A program made the position numbers and the translations under genes. Below are positions 34,021 to 41,532 of a stretch of 64,000 bases of DNA, piece after piece. Source of the DNA: Duganella sp. CF517 (GTDB taxonomy: Bacteria; Pseudomonadota; Gammaproteobacteria; Burkholderiales; Burkholderiaceae_D). Below the pieces are notes generated by a model that saw nothing but the letters and a program-made list of their open reading frames with translations, searched no databases and was not told where the DNA came from. Within the stretch, counting starts at the first letter, position 1, and each line of letters starts with the position of its first letter. The stretch spans positions 310,001-374,000 of the forward strand of contig NZ_FODC01000006.1 in assembly GCF_900110275.1 (NCBI RefSeq), in the 5' to 3' direction.

Positions 34021-36792
34021 GTGCCATCCCGCTTACGTGCCATCCTTCGCGCCATCCTCTCCCTGCTTGTGCTGTTGACGGCCGCCGCGCCGGCCGTCGC
34101 GCAAGACAAAGTCACGCTGCGGCTCAAGCATCTGCACCAATTCCAGTTCGCCGGCTACTACGCCGCGCTCGAGCAGGGCTATTACCGCGACGCCGGGCTC
34201 GACGTGCGCATCCTCGAGGCGGCGGACGGCAACGAGGCCGAGCGCGACGTCCTGTCGGGCAAGGCCGAATACGGCGTGGCCGGCAGCAGCCTGTTGCTGG
34301 CCCGGCTGGCCGGCAAGCCGGTGGTGGTGCTGGGCGTGGTTTTCCAGCATTCGCCGTACGGGCTGGCGATGCGCCAGGGTGGCGGCGAGCCCGACATCCG
34401 GCGCCTGATCGGCAAGCGGGCGATGATCGGCTCGCTCAGCGACGAAGCCGGCAACGCCGACGAATTGCTGGCCTACCTGGCCAAGGAAGGGGTGCCGGTC
34501 GGCAGCATCCAGCGGGTCGCGCCCAGCTTCGATCCGCACGACCTGATCGAGGGCCGGGTCGACGCCATGGCGGTCTACACCACCAACGAGCCCGACATGT
34601 TCGACCGCGTCGGCTTTCCGTACGATATCTACAGTCCGCGCGCGGTCGGCATCGACTTCTACGGCGACAACCTGTTCACCAGCGAGCGCGAGATCGCCAG
34701 CCATCCGGAGCGGGTGCGCGCGTTCCGCGCCGCCAGCATGCGCGGCTGGCAATGGGCGATGACCCACCAGGAAGAGACCGTCGACCTGATCCTGAACAAG
34801 TACTCGCGCCGCAACGACCGCCAGCACCTGCTGTACGAGGCGCGCCAGATGGTCGGGCTGGTGCAGCCGATGCTCGTCGAGATCGGCTATATGAACCCGG
34901 AGCGCTGGCGCCACATCGCCGACGTCTACGCCGGCCTGGGCATGCTGCCCAAGGCGGTCAGCTTCGACGGCTTCCTGTACGACGGCGACAACAAGCACGG
35001 CAGCCTGGTGTGGTTGTACCGGGTGCTCGGCGCGGTCGCGCTGGCCCTGGTGCTGGCGGCGGCCGTCCACTTCAGCCTGTTGGCGCGCGAACGCAAGCGC
35101 GCGCTCGACGCCATCCGCAAGGGCGAACAGCGCTTCCGCACCATGTTCGAAGCCTCGCCGCTGGGCATCGCGCTGATCGACTCGCTCAGCTACGAGTACC
35201 GCGACCTGAACCTGCGCTACCTCGACATCGTCGGCCGCTCGCAGCAGGAGCTGCGCGCCGGCAAGTGGCTCGACATCGCCCACCCGGACGACGCCGCCCA
35301 GATCAAGGAGCAAATGGCGCAGCTGACGGCGCGGCAATCGACCGGCTTCAAGGCCACCTGCCGCATGGTGCGGCCCAACGGCGAGATGGCCTGGGTCGAC
35401 ATGTCGATCACCGTGCTCGACACGGAGGCCGCCAGCCAGCCGCACCACCTGTGCATGATCGAGGACGTCACCGCCAAGAAGCACAGCGAGACCTTGATCT
35501 GGCAGCAGGCCAACTTCGACACCTTGACGCAGCTGCCCAACCGCCGCATGTTCCACGACCGGCTGGCACACGACATCGTGGTGTGCCAGCGCGAGCGCTC
35601 CAGCCTGGCCGTGCTGTTCATCGACCTCGACCACTTCAAGGAAGTCAACGACACGCTCGGCCACCACCAGGGCGACATCCTGCTGGTGGACGCGGCGCGC
35701 CGCATCAGCGCCTGCGTGCGCAAGTCCGACACCGTGGCGCGGCTCGGCGGCGACGAGTTCACCGTGATCCTGTCGACCCTGGGCCAGACCGACCGGGTCG
35801 AGCGCATCGCCCAGCAAATCATCGACAGCCTGCGCGCGCCGTTCGCGCTGGGGCAGGAGCAGGCGTTCGTGTCGGCCAGCATCGGCATCACCCTGTACCC
35901 CGACGACGCGCTCGACATCGGCGACCTGCTCAAGCACGCCGACCAGGCGATGTACGCGGCCAAGGACGCCGGGCGCAACCGCTACAGCTTCTTCACGCCG
36001 GCGCTGCAGGTGGCCGCGCTCAACCGCATGCGCCTGACCAACGACCTGCGCGGCGCGCTCGCCGGCGAGCAGTTCGCGCTGTACTTCCAGCCGATCGTCG
36101 ACCTCGAGAGCGGGCGCATCCACAAGGCCGAGGCGCTGATCCGCTGGAACCATCCGCTGCGCGGCGTCGTCAGCCCGCTCGAGTTCATCCCGTTGGCCGA
36201 GGCCAGCGGGCTCATTTCCGGCATCGGCGAATGGGTGTTCCGCGAATCGGCGCAATGGGTGCGGCGCTGGCGGCGCGAGCACCATCCGGATTTCCAGGTC
36301 AGCATCAACCAGTCGCCGCTGGAGTTCCAGCGCGAGGATGGCTGCTACGTGGCCTGGCTCGACCAGCTGCGGGCGCTGGAGCTGCCCGGGCAGTCGGTGG
36401 TGGTGGAAATCACCGAGGGCCTGCTGCTCGACGCCAACACCGCCGTCAGTAACAAGCTGCTGCAATTGCGCGACGCCGGCATCCAGGTCGCGCTCGACGA
36501 CTTCGGCACCGGCTATTCGTCGCTGTCGTACCTGAAGAAATTCGACATCGACTATTTGAAGATCGACCGCTCGTTCACGCGCAACCTGGCGCCGGACTCG
36601 AGCGACATGGCCTTGTCGGGCGCGATCATCGTCATGGCGCACAAGCTGGGCCTGAAGGTGATCGCCGAGGGCGTCGAGACGCCCGAGCAGCGCGACCTGC
36701 TGGCCGCCGCCGGCTGCGACTACGGCCAAGGCTACCTGTTCGCCAAACCGATGCCGGCCGAGCAATTCGACGCCTTCCTCAAGTCTGTGTGA
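34021..36792 (+). CDS. NMT1/THI5-like sensor fused to PAS-GGDEF-EAL
   Basis: The start is GTG at 34021, with AGGA at 34011-34014; an in-frame TTG at 33991 is an alternative. The 923-residue protein has a signal sequence, then an NMT1/THI5-like periplasmic binding domain (VTLRLKHLHQFQFAGYYAALEQGYYRDAGL, residues of about 30-310). One transmembrane helix at about 330-355, a PAS domain (about 365-490), a GGDEF domain and an EAL domain follow. GGDEF is intact at 576-580, with I-site RKSD at 567-570. EAL is at 704-706, with INQS, EITE, DDFGTG, LKIDRSF and AEGVET all kept. It could both make and degrade cyclic-di-GMP in response to a thiamine-precursor-like ligand. The net activity is unknown. Confidence 0.92.
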   Translation: MPSRLRAILRAILSLLVLLTAAAPAVAQDKVTLRLKHLHQFQFAGYYAALEQGYYRDAGLDVRILEAADGNEAERDVLSGKAEYGVAGSSLLLARLAGKPVVVLGVVFQHSPYGLAMRQGGGEPDIRRLIGKRAMIGSLSDEAGNADELLAYLAKEGVPVGSIQRVAPSFDPHDLIEGRVDAMAVYTTNEPDMFDRVGFPYDIYSPRAVGIDFYGDNLFTSEREIASHPERVRAFRAASMRGWQWAMTHQEETVDLILNKYSRRNDRQHLLYEARQMVGLVQPMLVEIGYMNPERWRHIADVYAGLGMLPKAVSFDGFLYDGDNKHGSLVWLYRVLGAVALALVLAAAVHFSLLARERKRALDAIRKGEQRFRTMFEASPLGIALIDSLSYEYRDLNLRYLDIVGRSQQELRAGKWLDIAHPDDAAQIKEQMAQLTARQSTGFKATCRMVRPNGEMAWVDMSITVLDTEAASQPHHLCMIEDVTAKKHSETLIWQQANFDTLTQLPNRRMFHDRLAHDIVVCQRERSSLAVLFIDLDHFKEVNDTLGHHQGDILLVDAARRISACVRKSDTVARLGGDEFTVILSTLGQTDRVERIAQQIIDSLRAPFALGQEQAFVSASIGITLYPDDALDIGDLLKHADQAMYAAKDAGRNRYSFFTPALQVAALNRMRLTNDLRGALAGEQFALYFQPIVDLESGRIHKAEALIRWNHPLRGVVSPLEFIPLAEASGLISGIGEWVFRESAQWVRRWRREHHPDFQVSINQSPLEFQREDGCYVAWLDQLRALELPGQSVVVEITEGLLLDANTAVSNKLLQLRDAGIQVALDDFGTGYSSLSYLKKFDIDYLKIDRSFTRNLAPDSSDMALSGAIIVMAHKLGLKVIAEGVETPEQRDLLAAAGCDYGQGYLFAKPMPAEQFDAFLKSV

Positions 36793-36861
36793 TGTCATAG
36801 TCCTTGTCCCGGGGATCGGTAAAGTTCATCGAAGCTCATTTCGATAGCATTCCACCTGAAG

Positions 36862-37206
36862 ATGAAAACCGGGACTACAATTAGACTCGTAACCGTGGGC
36901 CGCTGGATGTCGGCGGTTGAATACGCTGCGATGCTGAATTCTGGAATGGTGCAGGAAAGCTATAGTGGTACAACGCACGTACTGCTTCCAGCGGACTTAT
37001 ATTCTTTTGCTCGCCAGGCACGGACCGGGGACGTTTACGTCGAGTTCGATGTGCCAGAGGATAGTCTGAGAGTGACTGGTTCTGGCTGGGCCAAGATCAT
37101 AGGCCCGCAGTCGCTGGAAGGTCGGGTTGCCGCTCGCAATGGCCGGCCGCTTCCCAAAATGCCGCGTGCCATTAATCTCCGGCACTTGGCGAGCAAAACG
37201 CTGTGA
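36862..37206 (+). CDS. Free-standing TreTu-type toxin domain (putative ADP-ribosyltransferase)
   Basis: The 114-residue protein shows GRWMS at 13-17, a HVLLPAD segment, YVEFDVP at 59-65 and GWAKIIGPQSLEGR, the pattern I associate with the TreTu toxin domain. TreTu was described at the C-terminus of a Salmonella Rhs protein as an ADP-ribosyltransferase acting on EF-Tu. Here no Rhs or PAAR core precedes it: an in-frame stop lies about 14 codons upstream of the ATG. The next gene, 13 bp downstream, fits the immunity partner. GC content and codon use are visibly lower than in the neighbours, suggesting transfer. The family call is from memory and needs a profile search. Confidence 0.6.
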   Translation: MKTGTTIRLVTVGRWMSAVEYAAMLNSGMVQESYSGTTHVLLPADLYSFARQARTGDVYVEFDVPEDSLRVTGSGWAKIIGPQSLEGRVAARNGRPLPKMPRAINLRHLASKTL

Positions 37207-37219
37207 TGGAGGTACTCAA

Positions 37220-37531
37220 ATGTTGAACACTTTTCACTATTGGGCACAGGAAGTTATCCCCGGGTTACCTGCCGGGGTTGAGGCTTATTTCACACCGGGC
37301 AGCGCCTCGGCAAATGCCGCCGCCAGAATCGATTTCGACTCGCCGATACGCATGGGACGTATCACTTGCTGGGATAGCGGTGATTTCTACGCCGAGATTG
37401 TAGATGCCGAGTCGGGACAGAATCTTCTAGACCACCACGGAAAAATTGACTCAATTGCCGGCCTCAGCTCCCTCTTGCGATCGTTTCTTGACAGGCTGAA
37501 GCCATCGCACGGCCGGACGGTGGAGTCGTAG
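37220..37531 (+). CDS. Putative immunity protein for the TreTu-like toxin
   Basis: The 103-residue protein begins at the ATG at 37220 with GGAGG (37208-37212) seven bases upstream, overlapping the end of the toxin gene. It contains FHYWAQEVIPGLPAGVEAYF, then GRITCWDSG at 46-54 and AEIVDAESGQNLL, resembling small acidic immunity proteins next to TreTu domains (TriTu type). Immediate coupling to the toxin gene is the strongest evidence. No signal peptide is present, as expected for cytoplasmic neutralisation. Confidence 0.5.
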   Translation: MLNTFHYWAQEVIPGLPAGVEAYFTPGSASANAAARIDFDSPIRMGRITCWDSGDFYAEIVDAESGQNLLDHHGKIDSIAGLSSLLRSFLDRLKPSHGRTVES

Positions 37532-37757
37532 AGCGCGCCATCGTCCTTTACGAGCGGTTCCGGCGCTTGAGCGGCGGATGCGATTCGCGCGGCCTTTTTT
37601 CTCTCCGCTACCCGTTCCCAGCCTCATGCATCCCGCGCCCGTGCTCGGCGTGCCGAAAAGTAAGGCGCGCACGGCGCCTTGCGGGAACGGCGATAATAGC
37701 TATCCCATATGCACGCGTCATAGTTAAAACAAATTGAAACTATTGGAACAATCAATT

Positions 37758-37785
37758 TTGCATATGGGTTAAAAAGCCGTACACT
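37758..37785 (+). promoter_or_regulatory. Probable sigma-70 promoter of ahpC
   Basis: TTGCAT (37758-37763) as -35 and TACACT (37780-37785) as -10 are separated by 16 bp, within an AT-rich stretch and about 40 bp before the ahpC start. ATAG and CTAT half-sites lie upstream (about 37695-37745), but their spacing does not fit a full OxyR site. The rest of 37532-37823 holds no recognised gene. Confidence 0.5.
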
Positions 37786-37823
37786 GGCGTCTCAATGATT
37801 CACAACCCAACGAGGAAACCACA

Positions 37824-38387
37824 ATGTCCCTGATCAATTCCCAAGTAAAACCATTCAAGGCAACCGCATACGCGAACGGCAAATTCATCGATCTGACCGA
37901 AGAATCCCTGAAGGGCAAGTGGTCGGTGCTGATGTTCTACCCAGCCGACTTCACCTTCGTTTGCCCGACCGAACTGGAAGACCTGGCCGATCACCAGCCT
38001 GAATTCGCCAAGCTGGGCGTGGAAGTCTACGGCGTGTCGACCGACAGCCACTTCGCGCACAAAGCATGGCACGACACCTCGGACGCGATCAAGAAGGTGA
38101 ACTACCCGCTGATCGGCGACCCGACCGGCACGCTGTCGCGCAACTTCGAAGTCATGATCGAAGAAGAAGGCATGGCGCTGCGCGGCACCTTCGTCATCAA
38201 CCCGGAAGGCCAGATCAAAGTGATGGAAGTGCACGACAACGGCATCGGCCGCGACGCTTCCGAGCTGCTGCGCAAAGTCAAAGCCGCCCTGTACGTGGCA
38301 GCCCACCCAGGCGAAGTGTGCCCAGCCAAGTGGACCGAAGGCGCAGCGACCCTGACCCCATCGCTGGACCTGGTCGGCAAGATCTAA
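37824..38387 (+). CDS. ahpC: Alkyl hydroperoxide reductase subunit C (peroxiredoxin)
   Basis: AhpC reduces hydrogen peroxide, organic peroxides and peroxynitrite in the cytoplasm. The 187-residue protein has the peroxidatic Cys47 in DFTFVCPTE and the resolving Cys166 in GEVCPAKW, the usual typical 2-Cys arrangement. GAGGA precedes the ATG. Codon use is highly biased, consistent with strong expression. ahpF, its reductase, follows after a 109-bp gap containing a hairpin. Confidence 0.98.
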   Translation: MSLINSQVKPFKATAYANGKFIDLTEESLKGKWSVLMFYPADFTFVCPTELEDLADHQPEFAKLGVEVYGVSTDSHFAHKAWHDTSDAIKKVNYPLIGDPTGTLSRNFEVMIEEEGMALRGTFVINPEGQIKVMEVHDNGIGRDASELLRKVKAALYVAAHPGEVCPAKWTEGAATLTPSLDLVGKI

Positions 38388-38434
38388 GTTGTAAAGCTGA
38401 GCTTGAAAAACGCAGCACACAAGTAGTTACCGCG

Positions 38435-38462
38435 ATGCCGGACCGGGCGTCCGGCCCGGCAT
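38435..38462 (+). other. Intercistronic hairpin between ahpC and ahpF
   Basis: ATGCCGGACCGG (38435-38446) pairs with CCGGCCCGGCAT (38451-38462) with one mismatch and a 4-nt loop. No T-run follows. It could stabilise the ahpC message or attenuate ahpF, giving the expected excess of AhpC. Confidence 0.6.
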
Positions 38463-38496
38463 ACGCCTAAATATTTGTAAAAAGGAAGAAAAAATC

Positions 38497-40092
38497 ATGT
38501 TGGATGCAAATCTCAAAGCCCAGTTGAAAACCTACCTGGAAAAAGTGGTGCAACCGATTGAGATCGTCGCATCGCTCGACGACAGCGCCAAGGCCCGCGA
38601 AATGGAAGAATTGCTCCAGGAAATCGTCCTGTTGAGCGACAAGATCTCCCTGGTCAAGCGCACCGACGACGCCGAGCGCAAGCCGTCGTTCAGCATCAAC
38701 CGCCCCGGCACCGATATCGGCGTGCGTTTCGCCGGCATTCCGATGGGCCACGAATTCACCTCGCTGGTGCTGGCGCTGCTGCAGGTCGGCGGCCACACCA
38801 TCAAGTTCGACGACGCCGTCATCGAGCAAATCCGTAACCTCGACGGCGATTACGCCTTCGAAACCTTCATCTCGCTGACCTGCCACAATTGCCCGGAAGT
38901 GGTGCAGGCGCTCAACGCGATGTCGGTGATTAACCCACGCATCAAGGTCACCACCATCGACGGCGGCGTGTTCCCGAAAGAAGTCGAAGCGCGCCAGATC
39001 ATGGCGGTACCGATGATGTTCCTGAACGGCGAGCATTTCGGCCAGGGCCGCACCAACGTCGAAGAGATTTTGGCGAAGCTCGATACCAACGCCGGCGCCC
39101 GCCAGGCCGCCGAGCTGAGCAAGAAGGACGTGTTCGACGTGCTGATCGTCGGCGGCGGTCCCGCCGGCGCGGCAGCGGCCGTCTACGCCGCCCGCAAAGG
39201 CATCAAGACCGGCGTGCTGGCCGAGCGTTTCGGCGGCCAGGTGCTCGACACGCTGGCGATCGAGAACTTCATCTCGGTCAAGGAAACCGACGGTCCGAAA
39301 TTCGCCGTGGCGCTGGAGCAGCACGTCAAGGAATACGACGTCGACATCATGAACACGCAGCGCGCCGCCAAGCTGGTGCCGGGCAAGCTGATCGAGATCA
39401 CCACCGCCACCGGCGCGACCTTGAAGGCCAAGTCGGTGATCCTGGCGACGGGCGCCCGCTGGCGCGAGATCAACGTGCCGGGCGAGAAGGAATACCGCAA
39501 CCACGGTGTCGCCTACTGCCCGCACTGCGACGGCCCGCTGTTCAAGGGCAAGCGCGTGGCGGTCATCGGCGGCGGCAATTCCGGCGTCGAGGCGGCGATC
39601 GACCTGGCCGGCCTGGTCAAGCACGTGACCTTGATCGAGTTCGGCGCCGAGCTGCGCGCCGACGCGGTCCTGCAACGCAAGCTGCGCAGCCTGGCCAACG
39701 TCACCGTGATCACTTCGGCGGCAACGACCGAGATCCACGGCGACGGCAAGATCGTCAACGGCCTGAGCTACAACGACCGCGTGTCGGGCGAAGCGAAGAA
39801 GGTCGAGCTGGAAGGCGTGTTCGTGCAGATCGGCCTGGTGCCGAACACCGAGTGGCTCAAGGGCACCTTGGCGTTGTCGCGCCACGGCGAGATCGAAGTC
39901 GACGCCCGTGGCCAGACGTCGATTCCGGGCGTGTTCGCCGCCGGCGACGTCACCACGGTGCCGTACAAGCAGATCATCATCGCCACCGGCGAAGGCGCGA
40001 AGGCGGCGTTGTCGGCCTTCGATCACCTGATCCGCTCGGACGACGAGGAAGTGGTCGCGGAATCGGCAGAGAAGCACGCGATGACCGCGTAA
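38497..40092 (+). CDS. ahpF: Alkyl hydroperoxide reductase subunit F
   Basis: AhpF is the NADH-dependent flavoprotein that recycles AhpC. The 531-residue protein has the tandem thioredoxin-like N-terminal domain with Cys129/Cys132 (TCHNC), FAD-binding GGGPAG at 219-224, and the thioredoxin-reductase-like pair Cys341/Cys344 (CPHCDG). It also has the NADH-binding GGGNSGVEAA and the C-terminal GVFAAGDVTTVPYKQ. A strong AAGGAAG ribosome site precedes the start. The operon ends at a terminator. Confidence 0.97.
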   Translation: MLDANLKAQLKTYLEKVVQPIEIVASLDDSAKAREMEELLQEIVLLSDKISLVKRTDDAERKPSFSINRPGTDIGVRFAGIPMGHEFTSLVLALLQVGGHTIKFDDAVIEQIRNLDGDYAFETFISLTCHNCPEVVQALNAMSVINPRIKVTTIDGGVFPKEVEARQIMAVPMMFLNGEHFGQGRTNVEEILAKLDTNAGARQAAELSKKDVFDVLIVGGGPAGAAAAVYAARKGIKTGVLAERFGGQVLDTLAIENFISVKETDGPKFAVALEQHVKEYDVDIMNTQRAAKLVPGKLIEITTATGATLKAKSVILATGARWREINVPGEKEYRNHGVAYCPHCDGPLFKGKRVAVIGGGNSGVEAAIDLAGLVKHVTLIEFGAELRADAVLQRKLRSLANVTVITSAATTEIHGDGKIVNGLSYNDRVSGEAKKVELEGVFVQIGLVPNTEWLKGTLALSRHGEIEVDARGQTSIPGVFAAGDVTTVPYKQIIIATGEGAKAALSAFDHLIRSDDEEVVAESAEKHAMTA

Positions 40093-40110
40093 GAAATAGC
40101 GGCCAAAGAA

Positions 40111-40139
40111 AAACCGGGAGCGCGCTCCCGGTTTTTTTT
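40111..40139. terminator. Bidirectional terminator between ahpF and the PepSY gene
   Basis: A perfect palindrome, AAACCGGGAGCG (40111-40122) with CGCTCCCGGTTT (40123-40134), has a T-run on the plus strand and TTTTTCTTT on the minus strand. It serves both convergent genes. Confidence 0.92.
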
Positions 40140-40152
40140 CGCCCCTTCGAAG

Positions 40153-41469
40153 TTACTCGGCGACTAGCATGCCGCGCTGGCGCTTGTGCGCCACCGTCAC
40201 GCGCGAGGCGCGCTTGCGCCACCAGATGATCACGCCCGTCACGCTGAGCATGGCGACGACCACGCCCATGAACGAGATCAGGATGCGCCCCGGCAGGCCG
40301 AGGATGCGGCCCGAATGCAGCGGGAACTGCGCCTGCAGGAAGATGTCGGCCGCCGTGCCTTTCCACGGCTGGCGGTCGCCCAGCAGGCGGCCGTCGGCGG
40401 CGTCGTAGTACAGCGCCGCCGTGCCGACGCCGCCGGTGCCGTGGTCGTTGCCGGGCGTGAAGAAGCTGACGCCGTAGATGCCGAACTCCTGCGAATAGAA
40501 CACGCCGCCGGCCGGCTCGGCCCACTTGCGGTTGATCGCTTCGTGGCTGGCGCGCTCGATCACCTCGGCGTAGCCCAGGCGCGGCTCGATCGGGTGGTGC
40601 TTGTCGGCCATCGGGCGCGTGTCGAACGGCGTCGGCGTGACCTGCGAGAACGTCTTCATCACCGGCGCGAACACCTCGTTGTACAGGTTGAGCGAGAACG
40701 CGGTGAAGGCCAGGATGAACAGCAGCGCCCAGGTCCACAGGCTGAACGCGCGGTGCAGGTCGAAGTTGAGCTTGTTGCTGCCGCCGTTCCAGCGCACCTT
40801 CCACGCCGGCTGCCAGCGCTGCCACCACGACTTGCCGGCCGGTAGCGGCTTGTCGCCGGCGATGTCGTCGCTGACGGCGGCGCGCGCGGCGATGTTGCCG
40901 GCGGCGTCAGCTTTCTTGCGGCGCACCGGCAACGTCAGGTAGAAGCCGACGAAGCAGTCCAGGGTCCAGATGATGGCGATGCCGCCCAGCAGCCAGATGC
41001 CCCAGCGGTCGATGCCCCACATTTCGGGAATGTGCAGCGTGTAATGCAGGCGGTACAGGAAGGAGACGAAGGTTTCCTTGGTGATCGGCCAGACCGCGCC
41101 CCATTCGCGCTTGCCTAGCTCGGCGCCGCTGACGGGATCGACGAAGACCTGGTTGAAGCCCGGCTCGGCCAGTTTCTTGGTGGCCGGATCGACCCGCGGG
41201 CTGACGCCCAGCGCGATCGAGTCGCCCTGTTGCGCGTGCAGCGGAATGTACGACACGCGCACGTCCGGGTAGCGCGCCTCGACCTGCCGCGCCAGCGCCA
41301 GCGACGCTTGCGCCGGTCCGGCCGTGTGGGCTTCCATCAGGTGCGGATTGAGCACGTCGTCGAGCTCGTGGTCCCACGAAATGATGGCGCCGGTGACGCC
41401 GCTGATAAACAAAAAGCCGGCCATCAGCAGGCCGGCGTAGCGATGGATCAAAGTCCAGAAGGCGCGCAA
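40153..41469 (-). CDS. PepSY-associated membrane protein (iron-reductase-like)
   Basis: The start is taken as TTG at 41469, because GGAGG lies five bases upstream and the family N-terminus (RAFWTLIHRYAGLLMAGFLF) follows. An in-frame TTG at 41484 would place the Shine-Dalgarno inside the gene. The product of 438 residues has four transmembrane segments and PepSY-type periplasmic regions, with histidines in IHRYAG, YRLHYTLH and NFDLHRAFSLW that could bind haem. Such proteins often accompany siderophore receptors and are thought to reduce ferric-siderophore iron. It lies 63 bp after the TonB receptor and probably shares its Fur-controlled transcript. Confidence 0.85.
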   Translation of the reverse strand: MRAFWTLIHRYAGLLMAGFLFISGVTGAIISWDHELDDVLNPHLMEAHTAGPAQASLALARQVEARYPDVRVSYIPLHAQQGDSIALGVSPRVDPATKKLAEPGFNQVFVDPVSGAELGKREWGAVWPITKETFVSFLYRLHYTLHIPEMWGIDRWGIWLLGGIAIIWTLDCFVGFYLTLPVRRKKADAAGNIAARAAVSDDIAGDKPLPAGKSWWQRWQPAWKVRWNGGSNKLNFDLHRAFSLWTWALLFILAFTAFSLNLYNEVFAPVMKTFSQVTPTPFDTRPMADKHHPIEPRLGYAEVIERASHEAINRKWAEPAGGVFYSQEFGIYGVSFFTPGNDHGTGGVGTAALYYDAADGRLLGDRQPWKGTAADIFLQAQFPLHSGRILGLPGRILISFMGVVVAMLSVTGVIIWWRKRASRVTVAHKRQRGMLVAE

Positions 41470-41532
41470 GGTAACCTCCAACAATTAGAAAGCAAAAAGG
41501 GACCGCGCCGGCGCGGGCGCGGTCCCTGCCGA

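Noticed and set aside
34033..36798. A 900-residue open frame antisense to the GGDEF-EAL gene
   Set aside because: It has no recognisable motif and lies opposite a protein with all catalytic motifs in frame.
36793..36861. A remnant of an Rhs core fused to the TreTu-like domain
   Set aside because: An in-frame stop lies about 14 codons before the start, and no Rhs repeat pattern is visible upstream.
37690..37760. A possible OxyR site upstream of ahpC
   Set aside because: ATAG and CTAT half-sites are present, but their distances (about 20 bp) do not fit the ATAG-N7-CTAT pattern, so only a promoter is reported.
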